Part shown: positions 1 to 5,399 of the stretch, in pieces
Position numbering within the stretch: the first letter of the stretch is position 1
How the letters are laid out: each line of letters opens with the position of its first letter
NCBI GenBank assembly: GCA_027592105.1
Contig: JAQCLA010000182.1
Span: forward strand, 1 to 5,399
DNA: 5,399 bases
Reading direction: 5' to 3'
DNA from: Pseudomonadota bacterium
GTDB lineage: Bacteria; Pseudomonadota; Alphaproteobacteria; Rhodobacterales; Rhodobacteraceae
The notes under the pieces: model-generated
Database searches by the model: none
Told to the model about the DNA's origin: nothing
Seen by the model: the letters and a program-made list of their open reading frames with translations, nothing else
Translations under genes and position numbers: made by a program

Positions 1-63
1 ACATCCGAACGCGCCCGAATGCGCATCCTTGCCGACCGCCTATCGGCCCCGTGCAATGCTTTT

Positions 64-92
64 GTGACGGCTGCGTAACAGTTTTATGACAC
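64..92 (-). promoter_or_regulatory. Pho-box-like array (putative PhoB binding site)
   Basis: Read on the minus strand there are three 7-bp units in direct orientation: GTGTCAT (92-86), CTGTTAC (81-75) and CCGTCAC (70-64). They are separated by 4-nt linkers (AAAA, then GCAG), which gives an exact 11-bp period, and a further AAAA follows at 63-60. PhoB-type regulators are known to bind direct 7-bp repeats close to CTGTCAT/CTGTNAC with A/T-rich 4-bp linkers, so the first two units match an 18-bp Pho box well and the third extends it. The array begins 44 nt beyond the phoR stop and points leftward, away from phoR. It therefore most likely activates the next leftward gene, which starts outside the window. 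I could not identify a convincing -10 element after it. Confidence 0.72.
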
Positions 93-136
93 TCAAAGCT
101 GCGCAGGCTTATTTCCATGACGCGGCGCAAAAACCA

Positions 137-1222
137 TTAATCGCGCGGCAAGATGACGGTGAAAACACTGCCCTGCCCCTGTCGCGATTCGATGCGCAGA
201 CGGCCGCGGTGGCGGTTGATGATATGCTTGACGATGGCCAAGCCTAGCCCGGTGCCCCCCATCGCGCGGCTGCGATGGGTGTCGACGCGGTAGAAGCGCT
301 CGGTCAGGCGCGGAATATGCAGCGGGTCGATCCCTTCGCCCTGATCGACGACATCGACCACGATCACCGGGCCATGCATCGCGCCCATGCCTTGTTGCCA
401 ACCGATGGCAAGCGTCACGGTCTTGCCGCGCCCACCGTATTTCAGCGCATTCTCGGTCAGGTTCAAAAACACCTGCATCAGCTGGTCACGGTCACCTTTC
501 AGGCGAAAGACCTCATCGGCATGTCCAAGCACCAAGGCGGGTGCGGCAGGTCGGAGCTCAAAGGCCAATTCGCAGGCCTGATCTTCGGCAGCCGGACGCA
601 GCGCCGCGATCACCCCCCGAAGAACCGCGCCAAGATCGACATCATCGGCAGGGCGTTGGCGTTCTTGCGATTCGACCCGGCTCAACGACAGCAAGTCCGA
701 GACCAAGCGGTTCATCCGCCGCGCCTCGCCCTCCATGATCCCCAAGAACCGCTCGCGCGCGCTGACATCATCGCGCGCCGGACCGCGCAGCGTTTCGATG
801 AAGCCCATCACGGCGGTCAAGGGCGTGCGCAATTCATGGCTGACATTGGCGACGAAATCGCGCCGCATCTCTTCGGCTTCCCGCAGATGGGTGATGTCGG
901 TGAAATACAGCACCAGATCATGTTGGCCGCGCGCATCGGGTGGGCCAATGGGCGTGATCTTGACGCGATACTGCGTCTCGCCCGTGCTTTCGGTGCGCTG
1001 CAGGCGCGCCTCACCCACCTGCCCGTCGGCGAACGCAGCCTCGATCCGACCCAAAAGCGATGGCTGACGCAGGACCGAAGCATAGCTGCGTCCTTCGATC
1101 CAATTGCCCAAAAGCGTGCGCGCAGCACTGTTGGCGCGCAGCACTTGGCCACTCTGCGAAAGGTGCAACATCGGCTCGGGCACCGCCTCGAGGAGTTCGG
1201 TCAAAAGCTCTTCACTCATCAT
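137..1222 (-). CDS. phoR: Phosphate regulon sensor histidine kinase PhoR (cytoplasmic PAS-type)
   Basis: This is a two-component sensor kinase of 361 residues expected to autophosphorylate and pass phosphate to a PhoB-like regulator. An N-terminal PAS-like region (about 5-112, ending in an FTDIT motif) leads into a HisKA domain with the H-box VANVSHELRTPLTAVMGF, phospho-acceptor His129. The HATPase domain follows, with an N-box (Asn254, Asn258), a G1 motif DQGEG (293-297), an F-box RFYRVD and a G2 motif GGTGLGLAI (322-330). No membrane segment is visible, so this is a soluble form unlike the enteric PhoR, as in many alphaproteobacteria. The H-box wording and the adjacent Pho-box array support PhoR over a generic kinase. 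The frame is open upstream to 1435, but the homologous part begins at the ATG-ATG pair 1222/1219. No clear Shine-Dalgarno precedes it, so the exact start is uncertain. Confidence 0.88.
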   Translation of the reverse strand: MMSEELLTELLEAVPEPMLHLSQSGQVLRANSAARTLLGNWIEGRSYASVLRQPSLLGRIEAAFADGQVGEARLQRTESTGETQYRVKITPIGPPDARGQHDLVLYFTDITHLREAEEMRRDFVANVSHELRTPLTAVMGFIETLRGPARDDVSARERFLGIMEGEARRMNRLVSDLLSLSRVESQERQRPADDVDLGAVLRGVIAALRPAAEDQACELAFELRPAAPALVLGHADEVFRLKGDRDQLMQVFLNLTENALKYGGRGKTVTLAIGWQQGMGAMHGPVIVVDVVDQGEGIDPLHIPRLTERFYRVDTHRSRAMGGTGLGLAIVKHIINRHRGRLRIESRQGQGSVFTVILPRD

Positions 1223-1257
1223 CGCGCCATGTTTTGCTTGGATGCGGGACTGTGCAT
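1219..1257 (-). other. Possible 12-codon upstream ORF overlapping the phoR start
   Basis: On the minus strand an ATG at 1257-1255 opens a 12-codon frame (MHSPASKQNMAR). Its TGA stop (1221-1219) lies across the two candidate phoR start codons (ATG at 1222 and 1219). Such an overlap could allow translational coupling, which would help explain the absence of a visible ribosome site directly before phoR. The frame itself has no strong Shine-Dalgarno, and frames this short arise often by chance. Confidence 0.15.
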
Positions 1258-1326
1258 GGCGCAAGCCGTGGCCCGATTCCCGCCGCTTGGCAATGGTTTC
1301 GAAATTCCTATCATCTGCATTTGTTA

Positions 1327-1339
1327 TCTTTGACAAAGA
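1327..1339. promoter_or_regulatory. 13-bp dyad, candidate operator
   Basis: TCTTTG (1327-1332), a single A, then CAAAGA (1334-1339) forms a perfect 6+1+6 inverted repeat. It lies in the phoR/small-protein intergenic region and overlaps the -35 hexamer of the proposed rightward promoter, where a repressor could block polymerase. The surrounding stretch (about 1300-1365) is visibly richer in A/T than the flanking genes. The binding protein is unknown. Confidence 0.3.
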
Positions 1340-1356
1340 CTTTTTGACGTTATACT
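1330..1356 (+). promoter_or_regulatory. Candidate sigma-70-type promoter, rightward
   Basis: A perfect TTGACA (1330-1335) is followed after 15 nt by TATACT (1351-1356), a 5/6 match to TATAAT. The spacer is shorter than the usual 16-18 nt, but both hexamers are strong for this GC-rich DNA. Transcription would start near 1363 and give a leader of about 55-95 nt before the small gene at 1419/1458. Confidence 0.4.
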
Positions 1357-1457
1357 CACACAGGTGATGGCATGTTTGGCTGTCGTGCCGCGGCCTGTTC
1401 CAAAATGGAAAGGCGGCGGTGTCGTATAGCCCCATCGTTGAAAATAAGGTGCCGAAG

Positions 1458-1877
1458 ATGGATGGAAGAGACAGGCAAGCCCTTTCTCGCGCCCGTCAAG
1501 AAGGGCCCGAGGAACCACAGGCAGCGCGCCCCGTGTTGGCGGTTGAAATCGCCAGCGATGTGGTTTCCGCTTTGCCGCCGAACTTGGTGCAACCCGGCGC
1601 GGTGATCCGTTCCGTGGCACTTGATCACTTGGCCGATACCCAATTGGTCGGCCCAGCGGCACCGATCTTGGTGCTGTCGCGGCTTGTGACACCGGAATTC
1701 GATGCGCTCGATCTGGCGCGGATGCTGTCACAATACGGCTATCGCGGGCGCTATCTGGCTTTGGTCGACCGGCTGCCCGACGCCAAGCTGATCCGCCGCG
1801 AAGTCGCGGCGCAATCGCCGGGCATCAATTTCGATGTCATCATCCTTGATGGCTCATCGCCGCTGCATTCGCTCTAG
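1458..1877 (+). CDS. Uncharacterised small protein, possible degenerate receiver-like fold
   Basis: I do not recognise a named family. From the ATG at 1458 the protein is 139 residues; a GTG at 1419 would give 152. Both have some ribosome-site support: AAGGTG (1446-1451) with a 6-nt gap before the ATG, and GGAAAGG (1407-1413) with a 5-nt gap before the GTG. The first 30 or so residues are polar. The rest alternates hydrophobic strands and helices: APILVLSRLV, then FDALDLARMLSQYGYRGRYLAL, then FDVIIL near the C-terminus. The order strand, acidic helix, 'GYRGRYLAL' strand resembles the second half of CheY-like receivers, where a helix 'ELARRL..LGYRG' precedes a strand. However, the phosphorylatable Asp and the Lys are not evident, so signalling by phosphorylation is unlikely. 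No signal peptide or membrane segment is seen. It is divergent from phoR and converges on the trans-sulfuration gene, sharing the CTAG stop. Confidence 0.7.
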   Translation: MDGRDRQALSRARQEGPEEPQAARPVLAVEIASDVVSALPPNLVQPGAVIRSVALDHLADTQLVGPAAPILVLSRLVTPEFDALDLARMLSQYGYRGRYLALVDRLPDAKLIRREVAAQSPGINFDVIILDGSSPLHSL

Positions 1878-3061
1878 ATCGCGGCAAGCCCCGCTTCGAA
1901 ATCGGCGATCAGCAGATCGACATCCTCGATGCCGACCGAGATGCGGAAAAACCCATCCGTGATCCCAAGGACCGCGCGGCCTTCAGCCGTCAGGCCGCGA
2001 TGCGAGGATGAAGGCGGATGGCTGAGCGTCGTGCCCACATCCCCCAAGGTCGGCGCAAAGGCCATCTCCGGCATCGCCTCGACCATGCGATTGGCGGCGG
2101 CCGCATCGCCATCGATCATGATCGAAAGCATATTGCCGTAACGCCCGTTCAAGAGCGCCTTGGCGCGAGCGTGGTCTGGGTGATCGGCGCGGCCGGGGTA
2201 TAGCACCTTTGCGATCTTGGGTTGGCCCGCGAACCAATCGCCAAGACGCGCGGCATTGGCCTCGGCTCGGTCAAAACGCAGGGGGAAGGTATAAAGCCCC
2301 CGCTCGGCCAGCCAGCATTCATAAGGGCTGGGTGTCAGCCCGGTTGTGACCGCGAAATCATAGATTTTCTTGGCATCAGCCGGGTCACGCGCCGCGACAT
2401 AGCCCAGCGTCACATCGGAATGGCCTGCCAAAAGCTTCGTCACCGAATGGATGACGATATCGGCCCCATGATCGAAGGGGCGATAGCCGATGGGCGTGGT
2501 AAAGGTATTGTCGACCGCCACCAAAACCCCGGCTTCTTTCGCGACCGCAATAATGCCCGCCATATCGGCCACGCGCAGCGTGGGGTTCGACACCACCTCG
2601 AGCAGGATCATCTTGGTCTCGGGCCGGAGCGCGGCCTTGAGGGCGGAAGGGTTACCCACATCGACCACCGTGGTGGCGATGCCGAAACGTGCCAAATCCT
2701 GATGCATCAGCCGCAAGGAGCGCCCGTAGAGCTGATCGGCGCCGATGATATGATCCCCTGCCCCCAATATCCCCATGATCGCCGCCGTAACAGCCGCCAT
2801 GCCCGATCCGGTGATCAACCCACCGCTTGCCCCTTCCAGCATGTCGATCTTCTGGCCTAGCAGCGTGGCGTTTGGATGGCCCTCGCGCGCATAGGTATAG
2901 CCCTCCGCGCGCCCCTCGTATTGGGCGTGCAGCATGTCGATGGAGGGGGAGGCATAGACCACCGAAGGCTGGATTGGTGTCACGACGGCCCGGCTGACCC
3001 CCTCCTTCAAGGGATGGCGACGAACCAAGGTCTGGGGGCGGTCATTGCGGCGGTCCGTCAT
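1874..3061 (-). CDS. PLP-dependent trans-sulfuration enzyme (cystathionine gamma-synthase/beta-lyase/methionine gamma-lyase family)
   Basis: This is a full-length 395-residue member of the Cys/Met metabolism PLP enzyme family (usual length about 380-420), a cytoplasmic enzyme of sulfur amino acid synthesis or breakdown. Visible family landmarks are Tyr57-x-Arg59 (PLP phosphate binding from the neighbouring subunit), GSGMAA (85-90), Tyr112 in LYGR (ring stacking), Asp184 in VAVDNTF (pyridine nitrogen), Ser206/Thr208 and the Schiff-base Lys209 in HSVTKLLAGHSD, and Arg373 in FFRISVGIED (substrate carboxylate). The usual LGGxE loop reads LGDVGTTLSHPPSSSH (339-354): the Glu is replaced by Gly and the MTH motif is SSH. 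The exact reaction therefore cannot be assigned, and metB, metC, metZ or megL activity are all possible. The start at 3061 is set by an AAAGGA ribosome site 8 nt upstream. An in-frame ATG at 3133 would add 24 unconserved residues. Confidence 0.9.
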   Translation of the reverse strand: MTDRRNDRPQTLVRRHPLKEGVSRAVVTPIQPSVVYASPSIDMLHAQYEGRAEGYTYAREGHPNATLLGQKIDMLEGASGGLITGSGMAAVTAAIMGILGAGDHIIGADQLYGRSLRLMHQDLARFGIATTVVDVGNPSALKAALRPETKMILLEVVSNPTLRVADMAGIIAVAKEAGVLVAVDNTFTTPIGYRPFDHGADIVIHSVTKLLAGHSDVTLGYVAARDPADAKKIYDFAVTTGLTPSPYECWLAERGLYTFPLRFDRAEANAARLGDWFAGQPKIAKVLYPGRADHPDHARAKALLNGRYGNMLSIMIDGDAAAANRMVEAMPEMAFAPTLGDVGTTLSHPPSSSHRGLTAEGRAVLGITDGFFRISVGIEDVDLLIADFEAGLAAI

Positions 3062-3069
3062 TTGGGTCG

Positions 3070-3075
3070 TCCTTT
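3070..3075 (-). promoter_or_regulatory. Ribosome binding site for the trans-sulfuration gene
   Basis: AAAGGA on the minus strand lies 8 nt before the ATG at 3061. It decides in favour of that start over the in-frame ATG at 3133, whose only purine-rich sequence (AAGGGAG, 3142-3136) sits just 2 nt from the start codon. Confidence 0.65.
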
Positions 3076-3162
3076 CTTCGCGGCGTTTCGCGCTGTGAGT
3101 ATCAGAGCAATGGGTGGCGTCAATCGTCGCCATAGCTCCCTTGGATCAGGCGGGTCGTGGCA

Positions 3163-3202
3163 TAGATTGTCATTTGCGCGACACATCATTTGCGGCAATC
3201 TA
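3163..3202. promoter_or_regulatory. Repeat-structured candidate operator in a divergent intergenic region
   Basis: A direct repeat TCATTTGCG occurs at 3170-3178 and 3186-3194 (period 16 bp). The pair is framed by a 7-bp inverted repeat, TAGATTG (3163-3169) and CAATCTA (3196-3202). The whole unit sits between two divergently transcribed genes, about 70 bp before the YCII gene and about 100 bp before the trans-sulfuration gene, where a shared regulator would act. The geometry is seen directly; the regulator (for example an Lrp- or LysR-type protein) is a guess. Confidence 0.4.
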
Positions 3203-3260
3203 CACCCACAACACATGCAAACCCGTCTTTTATGAGCAAGATCGTCGTCCGATCAGTCGC

Positions 3261-3266
3261 AAGGAA
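3261..3266 (+). promoter_or_regulatory. Ribosome binding site for the YCII-type gene
   Basis: AAGGAA lies 7 nt before the ATG at 3274 and fixes that start. In-frame ATGs further upstream (3190, 3232) would add residues unlike the family N-terminus, which begins with the MPKFLFIYHA strand. Confidence 0.65.
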
Positions 3267-3273
3267 CACAACG

Positions 3274-3597
3274 ATGCCGAAATTCCTTTTCATTTATCAC
3301 GCCGAGCCTGATTTCACCCCACCCACCTCCGAGGCGGAGGGACATGCCGAGATGGCCGCATGGGGTTCCTGGATGGAATCGATCGGCCCTGCGATGATCG
3401 ATGCGGGCGAGCCCGTGGGCAAATCGCGCAAAGTTGCCGCCTCGGGGGTCAGTGATGCGGTCGACAACCCCTCATTCGGTTGGTCGATCGTCGAGGCGGT
3501 TGATATGGATGCAGCCTGCGCAATGGCCGCCAGCAACCCGATGGTTACAGGCGGTGGCCATGTCGAAGTGGCGGAAATCATGCCGCTGGAGATGTAG
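3274..3597 (+). CDS. YCII-type (DGPF-like) small alpha/beta-barrel protein
   Basis: The protein has 107 residues, a typical length for the YCII-related family of small dimeric ferredoxin-like alpha+beta proteins, whose biochemical role is mostly unknown. It opens with the characteristic hydrophobic strand MPKFLFIYHAEP. A helix (AEMAAWGSWMESIGPAMIDAG) with a GEPVGKSRKV turn follows. It then has the GWSIVEAVDMDAACAMAASNP strand-helix block and a final strand, HVEVAEIMPLE, close to the family layout of a strand, 'd..eA...a...P', then an 'iEv.e' strand. The DGPF signature itself is replaced by a variant around VSDAVDNPSFG, so this is a divergent subgroup. There is no signal peptide or membrane segment. 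It is divergent from the trans-sulfuration gene across the repeat-containing region and convergent with proA, 35 nt from the proA stop. Function is unknown. Confidence 0.82.
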   Translation: MPKFLFIYHAEPDFTPPTSEAEGHAEMAAWGSWMESIGPAMIDAGEPVGKSRKVAASGVSDAVDNPSFGWSIVEAVDMDAACAMAASNPMVTGGGHVEVAEIMPLEM

Positions 3598-3632
3598 AGC
3601 GGCAAGCGCCCGTTGCATCGCGGATCAGATCC

Positions 3633-4913
3633 TTACGGTCGGATCGTCCCGTCGCCGGTCACGAGATATTTGAACGAGGTCAGCTGTTCCGCCCCCACCG
3701 GCCCGCGCGCATGCAGCTTACCCGTGGCGATCCCGATCTCGGCACCCATGCCGAATTCGCCCCCATCGGCGAATTGGGTCGAGGCATTGTGCATCAAGAT
3801 CGCACTGTCGATCTGGGCGAAGAATTGCGCGGCGGCGCTGTCATCCTCGGTCAAGATGCTTTCGGTATGCTGTGAGCCATATTGCCGGATATGGGCAATT
3901 GCCGCGTCGATATCATCAACCACGCGCGCTGCGATGATATGGTCCAGAAATTCCCTGCCCCAATCATCAGCTTGCGCGGCCACCACGCCGGGCAGGCTTT
4001 GCAAAGCCGGGTCACCCCGCACCTCGACGCCCGCCGCGATCAATGCCGCGATCACGTCGCGCCCGATGGTATCGGCGACATCGCGATGGATCAGCAAACA
4101 TTCCGCCGCGCCGCAAATCCCCGTGCGCCGTGTCTTGGCGTTCAGCGTGACGCGCAAGGCTTTCTCCGGGTCGGCGCTAGCGTCAATATAGACATGACAG
4201 ATCCCTTCGAGATGGGCAAAGACGGGAACGCGCGCCTCGGCCTGCACAAGGCCCACAAGCCCTTTGCCACCGCGCGGCACGATCACGTCGACATAGGTTG
4301 TCATGCTCAGCAAAGCGCGCACCGCCGCGCGGTCGCGCGTCGGCACAAGCTGCACCGCATCTTCGGGCAAACCTGCCGTCTTGAGGCCCGCGCGCAGGCA
4401 ATCGACCAAGGCCCCCGAGGAGTGCAGGCTTTCCGATCCACCGCGCAAGATCACCGCATTGCCGGATTTCAGGCAAAGCGCGCCCGCATCAGCCGTGACA
4501 TTGGGCCTGCTTTCATAAATCACCCCGATCACACCCAAAGGCGTGCGCACCCGCGCGATATGCAGCCCAGAGGGCCTGTCCCATTGCGCGATCACGGCCC
4601 CGACCGGGTCATCTTGGCCCGCCACCGCCAGCAGGCCCGCTGCAATGGCGTCAAGCCGGGCCGATGTCAGTTCCAACCGGTCCAGCATGGCCTCCGACAG
4701 CCCCTTTTCGCGACCAAAGGCCATGTCTTGGGCATTTGCGGCCAAAATATCCGTCGCACGCGCGCCGATCAGGCGCGCCGCCTCTTCCAGCGCGCGGCGC
4801 TTGTCATCGGCGCGGGCCGTGGCAAGGATCGCAGCGGCAGCCTTTGCGCGCGCGCCGATATCCGTCATCATGCGCGCGATCTCATCGGTGCTGTCACGGG
4901 TCAGATCTTGCAT
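3633..4913 (-). CDS. proA: Gamma-glutamyl phosphate reductase (glutamate-5-semialdehyde dehydrogenase)
   Basis: ProA carries out the second step of proline synthesis: NADPH-dependent reduction of gamma-glutamyl phosphate to glutamate-5-semialdehyde in the cytoplasm. The protein has 426 residues from the ATG at 4913, matching the family's usual length of about 415-430. Landmarks, numbered from a GTG one codon upstream (4916), are TPLGVIGVIYESRPNVTADAG (125-145), the cofactor-loop sequence SGNAVILRGGSES (151-163), IVPRGGKGL (212-220), NAKTRRTGICGAAE (259-272) with catalytic Cys268, and the conserved C-terminal block STQFADGGEFGMGAEIGI (379-396) followed by LHARGPVGAEQLTSFKY. A modest AAAGG site (4925-4921) sits 7 nt before the ATG. 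The start could be the GTG at 4916. The gene proB (glutamate 5-kinase), a frequent neighbour, is not next to it here; the upstream gene is a monooxygenase-like protein. Confidence 0.96.
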   Translation of the reverse strand: MQDLTRDSTDEIARMMTDIGARAKAAAAILATARADDKRRALEEAARLIGARATDILAANAQDMAFGREKGLSEAMLDRLELTSARLDAIAAGLLAVAGQDDPVGAVIAQWDRPSGLHIARVRTPLGVIGVIYESRPNVTADAGALCLKSGNAVILRGGSESLHSSGALVDCLRAGLKTAGLPEDAVQLVPTRDRAAVRALLSMTTYVDVIVPRGGKGLVGLVQAEARVPVFAHLEGICHVYIDASADPEKALRVTLNAKTRRTGICGAAECLLIHRDVADTIGRDVIAALIAAGVEVRGDPALQSLPGVVAAQADDWGREFLDHIIAARVVDDIDAAIAHIRQYGSQHTESILTEDDSAAAQFFAQIDSAILMHNASTQFADGGEFGMGAEIGIATGKLHARGPVGAEQLTSFKYLVTGDGTIRP

Positions 4914-4935
4914 CACTTTGGCCTTTTGCGCAGGG

Positions 4936-4965
4936 AAGATAGGTCAGGATAGGCGTATTCTTCAA
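4936..4965 (-). promoter_or_regulatory. Candidate proA promoter
   Basis: In the 75-nt gap upstream of proA the minus strand reads TTGAAG (4965-4960), an 18-nt spacer, then TATCTT (4941-4936). Each hexamer matches the sigma-70 consensus at 4 of 6 positions. The spacer and the -10 overlap a CCTATC direct repeat with a 10-bp period (4953-4948 and 4943-4938). This is a weak call; proA could instead be co-transcribed with the upstream gene. Confidence 0.25.
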
Positions 4966-4991
4966 AAGGTGAAACCCAAGTCTGGGCTGGT

Positions 4992-5399
4992 TCAATGGGC
5001 CGGTGCCTCGGCCCGCTTGGTCAAGCTATAGTCGCGGTTGATGGCAAAGATGCGCAGAACACGCGCGCCTTGTGCCAGCGCGTGACGGGCAAGGTCCAAT
5101 GCCTCGGCCCGGTCGCGATCACCAACCAAGGCAACGCATTGGCCCGGATTATTGACGCTTTCATAAAGCCGCCCGCCGGGCAGCGCGATGTCGCCTTCGC
5201 CATACGCCACGACCAAAAGCCGGGTATCGGGGATATCGTTTTGAATTGAGGGCGCATCTTGGGTCAGATGCAGCACCATCTCGCCCACGCGGATGCGGTA
5301 ATCATCGAAATGCACGCGCCGCCCCGCGGTTTGGCTGGCGCGATGGGTGCTTTCGGCCCGCCAAGCCGCGATGGCTTGCTCATCGGCCCAAAGCTGATG
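4992..5399 (-). CDS. Antibiotic-biosynthesis-monooxygenase-like (ABM) protein, 5' part outside the window
   Basis: The frame is open from the right edge to a TGA at 4994-4992, so only the last 135 residues are visible. The first part, LWADEQAIAAWRAESTHRASQ followed by TAGRRVHFDDYRIRVGEMV, matches the C-terminal half of ABM domains ('eA..AWR...eHr..Q..GR..f.dYRIRV.EV'). These are small dimeric ferredoxin-like folds that act in heme or quinone oxidation or have unknown roles. About 90 further residues follow, more than a single ABM domain usually has. They include RLYESVNNPGQCVALVGDRDRAEALDLARHAL-type sequence, which resembles the 'ES..NPGk..sLsfw.de.a' part of ABM domains, so a degenerate second copy is plausible. 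An internal GTG at 5315 is not a credible start because homology continues upstream of it. proA follows 78 nt after the stop on the same strand. Confidence 0.65.
   Translation of the reverse strand, partial: HQLWADEQAIAAWRAESTHRASQTAGRRVHFDDYRIRVGEMVLHLTQDAPSIQNDIPDTRLLVVAYGEGDIALPGGRLYESVNNPGQCVALVGDRDRAEALDLARHALAQGARVLRIFAINRDYSLTKRAEAPAH

Noticed and set aside
99..106. CTGCGCAG palindrome after the phoR stop
   Set aside because: An 8-bp palindrome is expected often by chance in GC-rich DNA, and there is no adjacent T-run to make a terminator.
275..1333. Long plus-strand open frame (352 codons) opposite phoR
   Set aside because: It is an antisense shadow of a well-supported kinase gene in GC-rich DNA. 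The translation is His/Arg/Gln-rich and shows no domain.
1223..1435. N-terminal extension of phoR to 1435
   Set aside because: The 71 extra residues run through the promoter-like, A/T-richer intergenic region, resemble no domain and have no ribosome site. The PAS part starts naturally at MMSEELL.
2222..2860. Plus-strand open frame opposite the trans-sulfuration gene
   Set aside because: Antisense shadow; no recognisable domain or ribosome site.
3062..3133. 24-residue N-terminal extension of the trans-sulfuration enzyme
   Set aside because: Its purine-rich site is only 2 nt from the ATG, and the ATG at 3061 has a better-spaced AAAGGA. The family does not need the extension.
3062..3200. SAM-type riboswitch in the leader of the sulfur-amino-acid gene
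   Set aside because: I looked for SAM-II-like conserved stretches on the minus strand and did not find them. No convincing pseudoknot was seen.
3598..3632. Terminator between the convergent YCII gene and proA
   Set aside because: Only a 4-bp GCAA/TTGC stem and a GGATC-A-GATCC palindrome with a 1-nt centre are present, with no T-run on either strand. These do not resemble an intrinsic terminator.
3882..4952. Long plus-strand open frame (356 codons) opposite proA
   Set aside because: Antisense shadow of proA; the composition is unlike a real protein and no motif is seen.

Overview
The window is GC-rich with compact gene spacing and encodes typical alphaproteobacterial proteins. The soluble PAS-type PhoR, the ProA variant and the trans-sulfuration enzyme all read like Rhodobacterales (Rhodobacter/Roseobacter-type) proteins. 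That placement is my judgement from sequence style, not a database result. No mobile element, RNA gene or CRISPR array is visible.

Layout from left to right. Bases 1-136 are non-coding and hold a three-repeat Pho-box-like array (64-92) reading leftward, placed to control a gene just outside the window. Bases 137-1222 (minus) encode a 361-residue phosphate-regulon-type sensor histidine kinase (phoR). Bases 1223-1457 are a divergent intergenic region with a probable rightward promoter and a 13-bp dyad. Bases 1458-1877 (plus, or from a GTG at 1419) encode an uncharacterised small protein with a possible degenerate receiver-like fold. It converges on, and shares a CTAG stop palindrome with, a PLP-dependent trans-sulfuration family enzyme at 1874-3061 (minus). 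A 212-bp divergent region (3062-3273) contains a paired direct repeat framed by an inverted repeat. It separates that enzyme from a YCII-type small protein at 3274-3597 (plus). Convergent to this is proA, gamma-glutamyl phosphate reductase (3633-4913, minus). Upstream of proA, on the same strand, is the C-terminal part of an antibiotic-biosynthesis-monooxygenase-like protein that runs off the right edge (4992->5399).

Functional reading. The left part is a phosphate-sensing module: PhoR would phosphorylate a PhoB partner, and the Pho-box array just past its 3' end suggests that the PhoB-regulated gene or operon (often pst/phoU/phoB) starts immediately leftward. The middle and right genes are ordinary housekeeping metabolism (sulfur amino acids, proline) together with two small alpha/beta-barrel-type proteins of unknown role. 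I see no convincing new multi-gene system. The most informative unannotated signals are regulatory: the Pho-box array, the 3163-3202 repeat structure and the 1327-1339 dyad.
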